DNA of 64,000 nt from Lineolata rhizophorae. Taxonomy: Eukaryota; Ascomycota; Dothideomycetes; Lineolatales; Lineolataceae. The notes below the pieces were generated by a model. That model did no database searches. It saw nothing but the letters and a program-made list of their open reading frames with translations, and was not told the DNA's origin. Position numbers and translations under genes: made by a program. Below, one piece after another: positions 24,389 to 35,460 of the stretch. The stretch covers positions 328,889 to 392,888 of the forward strand of contig MU001699.1 of assembly GCA_010093515.1 (NCBI GenBank). The letters are read 5' to 3'. Positions within the stretch are counted from its first letter, which is position 1; the number at the start of each line of letters is the position of its first letter.

Positions 24389-25443
24389 ATGACGTCTGCC
24401 CAAGACGAGTTTAACGAATTATTCCGTGAAAAAGGTCGTCGGACTGGACATCCGGAAGACGATAGTGACAACGACAACCACCACCACAATAACAACCGAG
24501 AGCGCGAGACATTCTTCGAAAAGGACTCGGACGCCGGTGACGACGAAGACGACACCCACCCCTCCTCTTCCGCCAACACCTCTAAGATGCGCTCCCGCTA
24601 CTACCTCCCCAAGCTGCGCTCCGAGGCCAACACGGGGCCCAAGGGCGTCATCGCCGACGCCCAGGCCTTCGAGGCGGCCAAGCGCAACGCGCACAAGCTC
24701 CCCTTCATGTCGAGCGGCAAGAAGGAGGCCAGGACTACGCCGCCACCGTCGTCACTCGACAACAACGACAAGGGCGGTTCGTTCCTGGACGGCGAACGCA
24801 GCTCCGACGACGAGGACGCCTTCCTGGCCCGGTGGCGCGCCAACCGCCTCAAAGAGCTGTCGCGCAGCCGCAACTCGAGCCCGGCCAACCGCCGGCGTTA
24901 CGGCAGCCTGCTTACCGTAGACGCCGAGGGCTTCCTCGACGCTATCGAGAAGGTGCAACGTGACACTATCGTGGTGGTCTTCATCTACGACGACATGGTA
25001 AGTTGTGCACCTTTACCATCACACTTGTTCCACTATTCTCTTAGGCGGATGGGGCCTTGCTACCCTTGCGTCGATCCTTTCTGTGATTAACGGTTAGCTA
25101 ACATGGGGTGATCTGCCCACGCATAGTCCGACATTAGCGACATGGTCGAGGACTCGCTGCGCCTGCTCGCCCGCCGCCACAGCACCACCCGCTTCGTCAA
25201 GCTGCACTACGAGGAAGCCGAGATGGAGGTCGCGGGCGTGCCGGCGATCATAGCGTACCGCGGTGGCGAGAAGTTTGCCGGCCTCGTGCCGCTCGTGGAC
25301 GAGATGCCCGACGACGCGGGACTCGATCCTGCGGGGCTGGAGCACGTGCTCAAGAGGTGAGTTCATCTATTAAACCTCCCTTCCATCTATCCTAAGTGGT
25401 GTGCTGACTTGACTCGTGATCTAGGTACCAAATCATCATCTAG
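24389..25443 (+). CDS. Phosducin-like protein, G beta-gamma chaperone
   Basis: Exons 24389-24997, 25127-25356 and 25425-25443 give 285 aa. Phosducin-like proteins act with the CCT chaperonin to assemble G beta-gamma (PhnA in Aspergillus, BDM-1 in Cryphonectria). The N-terminal third is acidic and His/Asn-rich. Motifs GPKGVIADAQAF (helix 1 region) and RRRYGSLLTVDAEGFLDAIEK lead into the thioredoxin-like fold with TIVVVFIYDD, TTRFVKLHYEEAEM, VAGVPAIIAYRGGEKFAGLV. The last exon adds YQIII and a stop. No redox CxxC is present, as expected for the family. Small 3' exons are supported by consensus splice sites and frame. Confidence 0.88.
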
Positions 25444-26682
25444 CTGTAATAATTGAGCGACGACTGTCGCCGACAGCATTGCCCACGGCGCTTGACGGTT
25501 CTTCCTTTTCTTTCGGTCTGCGACATGATCTCAGGTTATTCTCACGCCCGTTGCTAGGGAGGCATGCTTCATCATATGTTTTAATTTCAAGTTTGGATTT
25601 CATTGCTTACGCAGTTCCTTCGTTTTAAAATTGTTCTAAAGGGAGTACCACTGTTGGTTGCAGGTCGGGCACTTGGCAATCTGGCGTTTGGTTGTATAGA
25701 ACGGAATCTTGTCGAACTTGTCGAACTGGCTCGGTTTAAGGACGGACACTCTTTACTACTTTGGTTGGGATGCACATACCAATTGTGCTATGCATTTCTG
25801 TTTACTTGCGGCTGTTGCCAGTTTTTTATTTTGCCACGTTGAACAGGCTACAATGCTATTTGCCGTTGAGATTTGCCTGCAGCTTGTGTCGATTCAAAAC
25901 TTGCTAGACTTGCGTTCCAACCCAAGTTCACAAGATACGAAACCCCATGTTGCTTGACAGGTGTCTTAGAAAGACTGCGTGGTCTGCTTTTTTGTGGATA
26001 CTCTAGCATTAGCTGACCTTAGTTATATAGCACTGTACCTAATATCTGCAATTGTAAGTAATACTTCTAGTAATACCTCCTATGTCAGGATTTGCAAAGT
26101 GTTTGTCGTAGAGTGAAACAAGTCAACTCTTTCCTCGGCTTTCAAAGGGTCTATTCGGAGGTCATCTATCAATCTTTCACTCAAGCATTTCGCAGGCAAT
26201 TCCATTCAAGCGCGGGCACGCACGTGTCCTCTAGGTTGCCAACTGAAGACTTACGAGGGGCTAGACGCCTATACGGGTATGACAACAACGTAGCACTATT
26301 TTAACCTTCGAGCTCCACGCTATCGCGTATTCTTGCCCAAGCATTGCCTAATGTGCTCTTTACGAAAAAAGCGTCGGGCAGTATTTTGAGTTCATTGGGT
26401 GACAGCGATCTGTCCAACGTAAAGCCCGAAAGAGACACGGTGTGAAGACATCTGCGTCCACCCCTTATGGTCCCCCGGCTGGCTGGTAGTCGAATTCCGT
26501 TATCCCGGGTCCAAGGGCACTCCCGACGACAGGAACAACCTGAAGACCTAAACGGGGAGCCCGGCAGTGTAACGGAATCCGAGGAACTAGATGCATCATG
26601 CATAAAATCGCGGTATAATGCCGGCCTTGCTTCACTCCAGACATGGAAGTGGTACCGTCGGATTTCGTTGGCAATACGCTGC
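25444..26682. other. Convergent spacer, 1.2 kb, no gene seen
   Basis: This holds the 3' regions of the phosducin-like and CSL4 genes. Frames such as 25603-25842 and the reverse frame below 26683 have no recognisable protein features. Confidence 0.45.
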
Positions 26683-27424
26683 TCAAAAGGGCTTAGCCAC
26701 TTTCCTCGATTCGGTACGTCCAGTCTTGGGATCTCGAAACTCCTTCCAGCTAATCGGATACATCTGATTGCCGTCCTCGCTGGTTGCCATAACGACGCCG
26801 AGATGATTCGTCGCCGTAGACAAATAATACCCGGTCTGATCGCCAAGGGAGATCTAGCAAACATCCTCCATCAGCTCCTCTAATCTCTTCCAACGAACCC
26901 TTGCTCGCAAGGGAAATAACGCAAGAACCACAAATACTCACCACAACCGCCCTAATCACATCCCCGACCCGAAAACACTCCCCTACCTTCACCTTATCCT
27001 TCTCTGTCGCCCTCACATCCTGCGCCCTCACGATCCCCACAAACGCCCCGCCGCTATCGTCCCCACCCTTCCCACCACCACCGCCCGCGCCCCTGCACGC
27101 CTCCCCGCGCACAACGCCCATCTCCACCGTTGCCTGCCGCGCCTGGAGCCGCGTCACGCGGGCCAGCACCTCGTCGCCGACGCGCGGCAGCACCGTGGTG
27201 GAGGCGCCGTTGTGGGCCGTCGGGTTGGGCGGCGGGTGCGGGATCGAGAGCGTCGGTTTGTCGGCGATGCTGCTGGTGTTGGCGCCGCGGCCGCCGGCGG
27301 TGGTGGTCTGGATGGGCCCTGCGAGCGAGGCGATGATGGCGCCTGAAGGGTCGGTGTGCGTGCCGGGGCCGGAGAGGTGGGTGGCGGTAGTGCCGAGGCG
27401 TTGGCCGGGGAGCGCGATGGCCAT
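26683..27424 (-). CDS. CSL4: RNA exosome cap subunit CSL4
   Basis: Exons 26942-27424 and 26683-26853 with an 88-base intron give 217 aa. CSL4 is one of the S1-domain cap proteins of the nine-subunit exosome core that degrades and trims RNA. The start MAIALPGQ is typical. The S1 domain runs from VGDEVLARVTRLQARQATVEM through FVGIVRAQDVRATEKDKVKV and GDVIRAVV. After the intron the C-terminal domain shows ISLGDQTGYYLSTATNHLGVV and MYPISWKEF. Size fits the family. The acceptor is the second of two nearby AGs and was chosen because it restores ISLGD. The Gly-rich insert around residues 110-120 is probably a loop. Confidence 0.9.
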
Positions 27425-28075
27425 TGGGATTCTTGGCTTGGAAGAGTAGGTCGGTGGTTCGAGATTGGTTTGTGGAAGAATTGGCGATGAGGGCGTGGAA
27501 TTTGAGATGCGGAACTTTTTGACGCAGGGTCTCGGTTAGTCTTGCGCCGTACTACGTATACATAGTTGCTCTATAGAGCTTCACAGATCAAGTTATTTGG
27601 AGAGGAAGCCCACCTTTAATAGTGTATTTTCATGCAGGCCAATTGTTCCCGGCTAGTCTCTGCTTGAGTGCGCACTTCCTAAGAAGTCTTAGGTTGTACT
27701 ACATATGTACCGGGTTAGCGGTATGAGGGCATGGTTGTCCACGTGACTGCGCGACGCAATAACGTGATATAACCCGAGCCGTGAACCTCGCGTATCCGTC
27801 GCAACTAATTTAACAAACCTCTCTATTTATTACGACCCGCTATCAAAAGTCTACCATATCGCGCTATTATCAGAAAGTTACGTATTTAGCTTTCAAGCAC
27901 TTTTTGACAGCAAAAGCTCCCAGTTATTTTTGCACTATGTGAACACCCTGTTACGACCTATGAAAGGGCTATCCGGACAAACTAGTCTTTGTTCGTCGTT
28001 GAACAGAGAACTGGGAGCTGCTGCCGCAACTCAAGCTTTCCCGTTTGCACGCAATATATCGAAAAGTGTGCGGCC
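27425..28075. promoter_or_regulatory. Divergent spacer CSL4 / DUF4211 gene
   Basis: This 651-base region separates two divergent genes and should hold both promoters. It is moderately AT-rich on the right. No specific element is called. Confidence 0.4.
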
Positions 28076-30569
28076 ATGGTGAAACGTAAATCAGGGGCCC
28101 CAAAAAAGGCCCGCCAAACACAGCTCACGTTTACTCCTGTTCCCTCGTCCTCTCCGGCAAGGACTGATTATTCGCCGGTGGTGCAAGGCCGGCTGGCATC
28201 CGTGGGGTATGAGGGGCCGCCGTCGAAGAGGAGGAAGGTGCGAGACGTGCCGCCCGATCACGATGGAAGGCGCCTCGGCGAGAGCCATGGCCCTGGGTCG
28301 CCGGGCCAAGAGTCAAACGGAAATCAACACAGCCGGCCGTTTACACCTGCGCCTTCCCTCTCACCGAAATCTTCCCCGCTCAAGCCTGGCTTGCAAACGG
28401 ACTCGCCTGCTCTTGAAAACCCTCGCCGAAGCAGCGGCTTCTCCTCGCCCGAACATTCCGCGGACTTTCTTCCGTCGAATACCCCTCGCACCTACCCGCG
28501 AACTCGAAGCTCGGCGCGGCAGCAACAGCCCCAGCTCACAGAGGACGAGGACGAGGACGAGGGCGAGGACGACATGGTCCTTCGCTCCAAGTCCGGCAGG
28601 GCGAAGACTCAGAGCGTCTTCAGGCGACCCAGCCCCAGCCCTGCTGAGTATAGCGACACGGATGATGCTCCGCTAAGCCAAATACTTTCCAAGCAAAATA
28701 AGCATCGCCATCATACAGTCGATGGCTCAGCTGGTGCGGCAGGGCCCTCCGCAGAAAACAGTAGGGCCGGCTCCTCTACGCGACCCATATCGACGCCGAA
28801 GCGTCGTCATGCATCTACTAGTAGTGACACGCCGACGGCCCCGAAAGGGCGGGCCAAGTCCAAGAGAGGTCGCAAGGACGACAACTCATCTCCTCATGCT
28901 GCCCAGCACGCCACCATTGATGCTCGTAAGAAGTCCAATGCCTCCATTGCAGACGCACACGTCGGCCAGGACACGCCATCTAACAAGGAGGGGCTTGTGA
29001 ACATAGTTGGCGGTCCCGATGAAAGCGATAATGAAGAACTTACGGAAACAATTCTAGGCAAGAAGCCGATGCATCAAGCCCGCCGCGTGGCTGCAGACCA
29101 GGAGCATCTCGACGACGAAGATGACGACGACGAGCCCATTGTCGTTCGGACGCGGACGCTGTCTAGGCCAATAATCACGGGTTCAAAAGGCGAGGAAGAT
29201 GAGGACGATGATGATGCTGAGCCTATAAAGCAACCTGGTCGTCGTCGCGCTCACTTGGCACGTCCCGAAAGCCATAGTGCTTCCAGCCACGAATCAGACG
29301 ATCTGCGAGAGGACATGGAGTTCTTAAACTCACCAGGTATAGATAATTTCAAATACCTACATAAGAAGCATGTGCTAACACATATCTGGCAGTTTTTGAA
29401 TCCGGTCGCAATCGTCTGTTGGAAGCCAAGGCTGCCAAGACTAAGGCAATGGAGGATTTGAAAAAATCTCGGCTGCGCCGTGCCGCGGGCAACAATACGA
29501 TCACTATAGAATCCGAAGAAAGTGACAGTGACGACGATGACGGCCCGGTCACTGTCGAAGACGATTATAACGATGACGAGAAGGCTGATGAGCGCTTCAT
29601 TGACGATGAGGTCGAGGACGTCTTAGGCGCTCCTACGGATGTCCAGTTGCCAATTGAGTACTCCCGATGGCGTACTCAGCCGGCGAAGGTTCTCTTCAGA
29701 TTCGTTGTTGAATGGATGGTCAACAAAAGGATCCACCCAGGTTTCGAGCGAAGTGACCCGTTATATCAAATCGCGTTCCAGAAAGTCGAGCACGTATTGA
29801 AGGGGCTTGCCGGCTCGATTGAGTCTTCTGCCTGGAAGCTAAATTTTACACAATCCCTCCAGGCTAGACCGAATCTTGCTTATGAGCGTGTGGATTGGGA
29901 CCGTTTTTGCGAAGCGTGCGGACGATCTAACCATCCGGCAACGTGGTTAATGAAGTTTTCTGGGCCGCCTTATGACGAGAACACACTGGAGGAACTCGAC
30001 TCCGAGTCAAGTTCTTCAGGATCAGGAACTGCTGACACGGATTTGGACTCCGACTCCGATTCAAACTCGGATAGGGATGACAGTGACCAGCGCCGCAAAA
30101 AGTCCAAGAGGAATTCGGGACCCACCGACACGACAATGGCTTGTCCGGATTCGCCGTTGAGTGGAAATGTCGAATCGGAAAGCTACTATTGTGGAAAGTG
30201 CGTTGATCATCTCTATTGCCTTATTATTTTGACCTGTCATTATATTGTGGCAATTCTAGTTAACAATTACGCAGGACCTGTAAAGCAAATGCGGCAGCGG
30301 CACACCAATTCCGGCACTGGCGCCTGCACCTATTCGAGACAGTCGACATTCTTTTGCAGGGACGTGGCGAGCTTAGCGAGCAGAAAATTCTCGAGCGTCA
30401 CGACAAGCCCGCGAAGGCGCTGCAGCGGGACGTTAAACAGATCATGGAAACCTTCACGAAAGATGGGCACATCGACGATTTGTATCACCAGATCAAGGCG
30501 GCCATTTCTGATGCTCGGGGCGAGAAGGACAAGTTCTTCGAGCAGCGCGAAGCATTCAGCCGCTCTTGA
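28076..30569 (+). CDS. DUF4211-domain nuclear protein
   Basis: Exons 28076-29336, 29393-30197 and 30275-30569 give 786 aa. The function of this fungal family is not established to my knowledge. Residues 1-500 are low-complexity, Ser/Pro-rich, then acidic, with basic patches that look like nuclear localisation signals. The DUF4211 domain begins at about 507 with PIEYSRWRTQPAKVLFRFVVEW and continues through HVLKGLAGS to a cysteine cluster, FCEACGRSNHPATW, and YYCGKTCKANAAAAHQFRHW, where four Cys and a His suggest a metal-binding unit completed only after splicing intron 2. The N-terminus has KARQTQLTFTP, which resembles but does not fit the strict PCNA-binding consensus. The ATG was chosen because the upstream in-frame extension has no ATG. 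Confidence 0.85.
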
Positions 30570-31163
30570 TCGTCATCAGTTGTTACAATAGTTGTGGATT
30601 TTGAGAGGCGGTCTATTTCTTTGGCCAATTGGGCGACTGAAAGTTTGGCCCTAATACTGGTAATTGGAAGGCATGCACGTAATCTCTGCGAGTTCTTTTC
30701 TTAGTGGGCCCTCATGGTAGCGGCTAGAGTGGGAATGGTCGAAAGTTGGTAAAGTAGTCCTAGTGTAGGCGGATTTGTAGGGCTTGTGGTTGTTGGTAAT
30801 TGGGGAACGGAGATTGGCGACGAGAGGCCGAGTAATTTGGTGACGGCGGAAGCTCTCGGAAGAATGTGTAAGAGATGGCGTTTACGTAGTATGTTTTTTT
30901 GAGCGCAGTACTGAAGTTGGCGGTAGGCAGACCCAAAAGTAACTATAGCCCTTGATGCCTCGCAAAGCGTTCGCTTTTGAGAGCGGAGGGAATCAAATCA
31001 TGAGTCTATTGCTATAGTTTGCCAGCCGAGTGACAAATTAGACTATAATCTTCCTCGGTGCTTGTTATCGTCGCAGCGAAGAAAATTCGACACTCTCCAA
31101 GACTCCACGCAATGCTTGAGCCTAATACTATACCCAGAAAAGTCGACCACACTACCCCTTCCC
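30570..31163. other. Convergent spacer, no gene seen
   Basis: A 594-base region holding the 3' ends of the DUF4211 and APC13-like genes. Nothing else is recognisable. Confidence 0.45.
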
Positions 31164-31818
31164 TCAACGCGGCCAGGTCCGTCCTCCTTGGCGCCTTGCA
31201 GACGCAGCGGCCGTAGCTCTCAACCGCGTCACTACAGCCGCCCCACGGTAAGAATCCGCGCCCTCTCCCCTATCTGAGCCCATGCGCTGCAACATCACCC
31301 CACTGCCGCCGACAATAGCACCACCACCGGTCCCCGCACCAGCAGCAGCAGTGCTCTCGCCGGCACCGGCACTCGCGCTTCCCCCGGCAAGCGGATCCCT
31401 CGGCCCCGCGCCGGCGCCGTTCGCCCCCGCGACGCCGCCCGCGGCGCCCGCGGCGCCGGCCCCCGCGGGCCGCACGAGCTCGTCGACGCCGAGATCGCGC
31501 CAGGCGGGCTCGCGGGCGCGGGCGGTGGCGCGCTGGATGCCGAAGGCGGCGTGCATGTCGGGCACGACGTCGTCCTCGTCCTCGGGGTTGGGCGGCAGCA
31601 GGTGCGGCGGCACGAAGATGTCGTCGTCGGCTTGGTTGGGGGCGCGCAGAGCGGAGCGCGTGAAGTCTTCGAGGAGGTCGGCGTGAGAGGAGCGGTGGTG
31701 GTGGAGATAGGTGTGGTGGGTGTCGGGGGACTAGTCCGTCGGTCGAGGCGGTTGAGGGGTGTAGGTTAGCTGGCGTGGACTGTTTAGGGCAAAAGTGGAG
31801 GAGATAGCTTACCGGCAT
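31164..31818 (-). CDS. APC13: Probable anaphase-promoting complex subunit 13
   Basis: A 6-base first exon (31813-31818, coding Met-Pro) is joined over an 82-base GT..AG intron to 31164-31730, giving about 190 aa. APC13 is a small stabilising subunit of the APC/C ubiquitin ligase. The visible signature is FVPPHLLPPNPEDEDDVVPD followed by AFGIQRATARAREPAWRDLGVDEL, matching the pattern of fungal Apc13p domains (acidic central segment, then a Trp-Asp-Leu motif). The N-terminal HADLLEDFTRSAL helps fix the splice. The C-terminal 90 residues are Ala/Gly-rich low complexity, so the exact stop (31164) is less certain. It could still be another small acidic protein. Head-to-head with the F-box gene. 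Confidence 0.62.
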
Positions 31819-32258
31819 GGTGGCAAGAGTGGTGGCTTGCTGGGTCTTTGGTATGGTGTGTGTTAGCAGTGCCTCCGATCCAGCCGAAGCTTCGATTGTT
31901 GATGTTGATGTTTGGCCACCAGCCACGATTGGAGACGCCGTGGCTGAGAGCTGGGCGCTTTGGCGCTTAGTGCCCGTAGCACTAGACCGACGTCAGTTCT
32001 GCCAGGCACCAACCACGCGCGCCACGCTTGAGTTACCTCCATACACTGCCGCAGCGGCCTTACACCTCCACCGTTTTCGCCGCTCCCTGCAAGGCAGCCT
32101 CCGCCGCTTCACCCTATTTCTTCCTCTTTGTGCGCCACCGGCGCCTGGAGTCTTCAAAGCCGTCCCTATTTCCCATCTAAAATCTCATCACTCTAGCAGA
32201 CGTTGCCCCGCAGAGCTACCTCTCTAGGCTAAGCTCTAGTAGCTCCGTAGCCTACGAA
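31819..32258. promoter_or_regulatory. Divergent promoter APC13 / SAF1-like
   Basis: The 440 bases between two divergent start codons must contain both promoters. No conserved element is called. Confidence 0.4.
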
Positions 32259-34508
32259 ATGCCCGAAAAAATAAACTCCCTTACCGACCTTCCTCTCGAC
32301 GTTCTTCTCCTCATAACGCCTTATCTCGACGCCAAGTCGTTCCTACGCCTAACTAGCACCTGCAAGGCTTTCCGTCAACAGACGATCCTGTTCGACGCCA
32401 ACTACTGGAGCAATGCGACGCGCTCAACTTTCCGCGTTCCTAACCAGCCGGTCGTCGAGCACGATGGCGCCCGCTGGCAACACCTCTTCCGCCGCCTGTT
32501 AACCCAGACCCGCGCCTACACGTGGGGCAGCAATGCGCACGGTTGCCTCGACCACTCGCAGCCATCCCCCGAGGAGTCCCGTCACTACATTGGGCGCCGG
32601 GCGCGTGCGTCACACCCGAGTCCGATGCAGTCGACGGGTGACCTCGGCATCATCGCGGACCTACAGTGCGGTGGATGGTCGACGACACTACTGACGTCGA
32701 ATGGCACCTTGCACACGGTGGGCGAGCTGGACGGCGGCCGGCGGCCTCGCAACATTCGGGGAAACCTACGAGAGCTTACCTACCCAATTCCGTTTAGCCC
32801 GACAAGCGACGCGTACAACCCGTACTGCAGAATCAAGCAATTTTCATCGGGCCGGTCACACGTCCTGGGAGTGGCGGATAGTGGTAGCATCTGGTCATGG
32901 AGCTCGGCCAGCAAGCCTGGCATCCATATCAAGTTCATGTCGCACGAGCTCTACGAAGGCTCCCAATACTCTCCAACGCGGCCTCATGGATCTGTCATCA
33001 AAGTCGTTGCAGGTTGGACGAAAAGTTCGGTCTTAATTAAAGGTGTTGGCATTGTGCTGTGGGAAATAGTTCATCGCGAGGGCGATGATCAAAACGAGTC
33101 CTCCGCTGACACATTCATGATTGGTATTACGGCACTTATACCCAAGACATGGTATTATCGGCCAGTCGGTAGCGCACGTGAGCCGAGTGAGGACTCTCGC
33201 TTGGTGGGCCAGACTATCGGGCAAGTGCGGAACTACATTTTGCTGGAGAACTTCGTGGTCTTGGTAACAGACCTTGGGAGAGTGTTTGCAGCCAAAATCG
33301 TCCCCGAGAGTCACGGGAGCTTCAATACAGACCTTATGGTCGAACTCACGGAACTGCAAGGCAACCCAGACAAGGATAACGAGCCCTGTGTCAAAGACGT
33401 CCAGGGCTCTTTCCGTTCCTTCGCCATCTTCAAGTCCACCGGGGCCGTTCTCGTTGCTTCTCAAGACTATCTTCACGAGCAATGGAACAGCGTGTTCGAC
33501 ACTGCCAACGCGACCCAGACAAGCGGAACTGACTCTGCCATTGGCCGTCTCCGTCCGCATGTCAAGCTCATCCCGGCATTACAGAACTCAGGCGTCATCG
33601 CTCTTGCCTTCGGCGACTATCACTTCCACGCGCTACACCGCGATGGCTCTATCACATCGTATGGGACGGAGCCACAGGCATGCGGGGCGTTGGGCCTCAG
33701 TGGCGAAGGCGATCCGGAGGGCCGCATTCGTGGGATTCGCTACACTGGGCCGGGTAGGGACGGGACCTTGGTACGCCATGCGTACACTCACGGTCGCCAC
33801 ATATGGTTCGAACCGGAGAAAAAGCAGTGGATCCGCTTCATGACGTCGGGTGGGGTAAATCCAGAGGAGGCACAGGTGCGAATGCAGATGAGCATGGTGG
33901 ACCCGTGGGTGCAGGGCGAGGTGAGCGAGTGGTTTGAACAGCAGGGCACCGGATGGGATAAGGAAGGCGACATCGGCAAGGGCGTCGACGACGAGGGCAT
34001 GGGGTCCTATTTCGCGTTGAGCGTGGCGGCAGGCGGGTGGCATTCGGGCGCGCTGGTGCTGGTCAATGAGGCGCTGGCGGACCGCGTGCGCGAGCGGTGC
34101 ATCGTCAAGGCGGAGCCCGCCGGCGTCGACAACGAGGACGAAGTGGAGTGGGAGGTTGTGCAAGGTCAGGCGTCGCTCTTCGCCCTTGGCGTCCCGGACT
34201 GGGTCAACTGGTTCCTCGGCCGTGCGAATGATAGCTCACGTCCGAATCAAGCAGGTCCGTCCGATCAGCAGCAACAGGATGAGCAGCAGCCGAGGCCTCG
34301 TCCACGCCCTGGCCCGGGACCGTCACGCTTCGCGGCCGATCCGACGAGGCATGGCGCGAGCCCGGAACAGGGGTACAGGTATGTGTGGGCGGGCGATTCG
34401 TTCCCGAGGCTGAGTCTGTCAAATGGGCGCGAGATGCCGGGCCAAGTGCCATTCTCAGAGTGGAAGTACGGGAGGCCGGAGTTCATCATCGAGAGCGATG
34501 ACTTTTGA
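32259..34508 (+). CDS. F-box and RCC1-repeat protein, SAF1-like
   Basis: This single exon codes 749 aa. It is likely the substrate receptor of an SCF ubiquitin ligase, as for yeast Saf1, which directs turnover of the adenine deaminase Aah1 on entry to quiescence. An F-box lies at residues about 6-50 (LTDLPLDVLLLITPYLDAKS, then LRLTSTCKAF). RCC1-like repeats start near residue 87 with AYTWGSNAHGCLD and continue with LQCGGWSTTLLTSNGTLHTVG, FSSGRSHVLGVADSGSIWSW and IALAFGDYHFHALHRDGSITSYG. The C-terminal 100 residues are Gln/Pro/Arg-rich and then end with RPEFIIESDDF. The fungal lineage usually has one such gene, so orthology to SAF1 is likely but substrates are unknown. Confidence 0.85.
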   Translation: MPEKINSLTDLPLDVLLLITPYLDAKSFLRLTSTCKAFRQQTILFDANYWSNATRSTFRVPNQPVVEHDGARWQHLFRRLLTQTRAYTWGSNAHGCLDHSQPSPEESRHYIGRRARASHPSPMQSTGDLGIIADLQCGGWSTTLLTSNGTLHTVGELDGGRRPRNIRGNLRELTYPIPFSPTSDAYNPYCRIKQFSSGRSHVLGVADSGSIWSWSSASKPGIHIKFMSHELYEGSQYSPTRPHGSVIKVVAGWTKSSVLIKGVGIVLWEIVHREGDDQNESSADTFMIGITALIPKTWYYRPVGSAREPSEDSRLVGQTIGQVRNYILLENFVVLVTDLGRVFAAKIVPESHGSFNTDLMVELTELQGNPDKDNEPCVKDVQGSFRSFAIFKSTGAVLVASQDYLHEQWNSVFDTANATQTSGTDSAIGRLRPHVKLIPALQNSGVIALAFGDYHFHALHRDGSITSYGTEPQACGALGLSGEGDPEGRIRGIRYTGPGRDGTLVRHAYTHGRHIWFEPEKKQWIRFMTSGGVNPEEAQVRMQMSMVDPWVQGEVSEWFEQQGTGWDKEGDIGKGVDDEGMGSYFALSVAAGGWHSGALVLVNEALADRVRERCIVKAEPAGVDNEDEVEWEVVQGQASLFALGVPDWVNWFLGRANDSSRPNQAGPSDQQQQDEQQPRPRPRPGPGPSRFAADPTRHGASPEQGYRYVWAGDSFPRLSLSNGREMPGQVPFSEWKYGRPEFIIESDDF

Positions 34509-35134
34509 GATGTTCTTTGCATAGTGGTTTTTTCGGGAAAGACGCGTAATCATATGGTGAGTATGTAATCTGCGCAAGCTTTTGTTTTTTTTGTGGCTGT
34601 GCTTCTACAGCATGTTTCCGTTTCCTATTCTTTGCCTGTTTTGTTAGTCTGCTCTACCTTGTCATGTTTTTTGTTATCAGCATCCTGCGTGCAGGTTAAT
34701 GAGTATCCAGGGAGTTTTTCCGCTTTTGTGACTTGCATCTGCGTCTTGGTTTAACTCAAACTGGTTTTGGTTGTAACGGTTACACTATTTTGGTCCCCTC
34801 CTTTGTCTTGGATTGTCAGCGAATATTGGTAGACAACGGAGAGATGGAATGATGCAATGGATTATTGTGTCCTGTCTGTGATGACAACTATGGTTGTATT
34901 TGGAGTTCCGCTGCACTGTTAGGGGGAGATCTCGAATATTTTTCATACCCATTCTTGCATCTTAGGAGCACGCGTCACACAAGATGAGGTTCCTCCATTA
35001 GCAAGGTGCCGTGGTTCTAGCGAATTGGTTTGCGAGCGGTTTCACAAACGTCCAGTGTAATTCCACGCCTATTATGATATCTTCTCCTGGTTTTATCAAT
35101 GCCTTACAGTACATATCTGCCGCTTTCTGCACTG
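34509..35134. other. Convergent spacer, no gene seen
   Basis: A T-rich 626-base 3' region downstream of the F-box gene. No coding potential is supported. Confidence 0.45.
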
Positions 35135-35460
35135 TCACGATGCGATCGGCGTCCCATCGTCGACCAGCAGCTTCTCGCCTTGTGTCTCACGCTGCCGCAG
35201 CAGCTCCCGCATCCCCGCGACTCGTTCTTCTTCCCTGCATAAGCCACGTTTATTCACGGCAGTCCAAACGAAACCATAGATGATAGTGGCGACGACGAAA
35301 ACACCTACATTTCGCAAGACATAACGACGGTCAGTTTTGACGAAAGAATAAGATTCTATTCTGAGGGTGAGAACGCACCAACGAAGCCGAACATCACGCC
35401 AAGTTCATGACCAACGGAGGGAATTGGCACGTAGCCGGAGTTGTCGGGAGAGCGCGCCAT
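35135..35460 (-). CDS. Small single-pass membrane protein, unrecognised
   Basis: Exons 35379-35460 and 35135-35304 with a 74-base GT..AG intron give 83 aa. I do not recognise the family. The N-terminus (MARSPDNSGYVPIPSVGHE) is polar. One membrane segment spans about residues 19-43 (GVMFGFVG then VFVVATIIYGFVWTAV), and the splice junction falls inside it. The tail is charged and helical (CREEERVAGMRELLRQRETQ). Such proteins are often mitochondrial inner-membrane or ER subunits, but nothing here decides that. The call rests on clean splicing that converts an interrupted frame into a continuous hydrophobic helix. Confidence 0.65.

Noticed and set aside
23401-24414. 337-codon open frame upstream of the phosducin-like gene
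   Set aside because: It runs into the start of the phosducin-like gene in another frame, lies in GC-rich leader sequence, and has no protein-family features.
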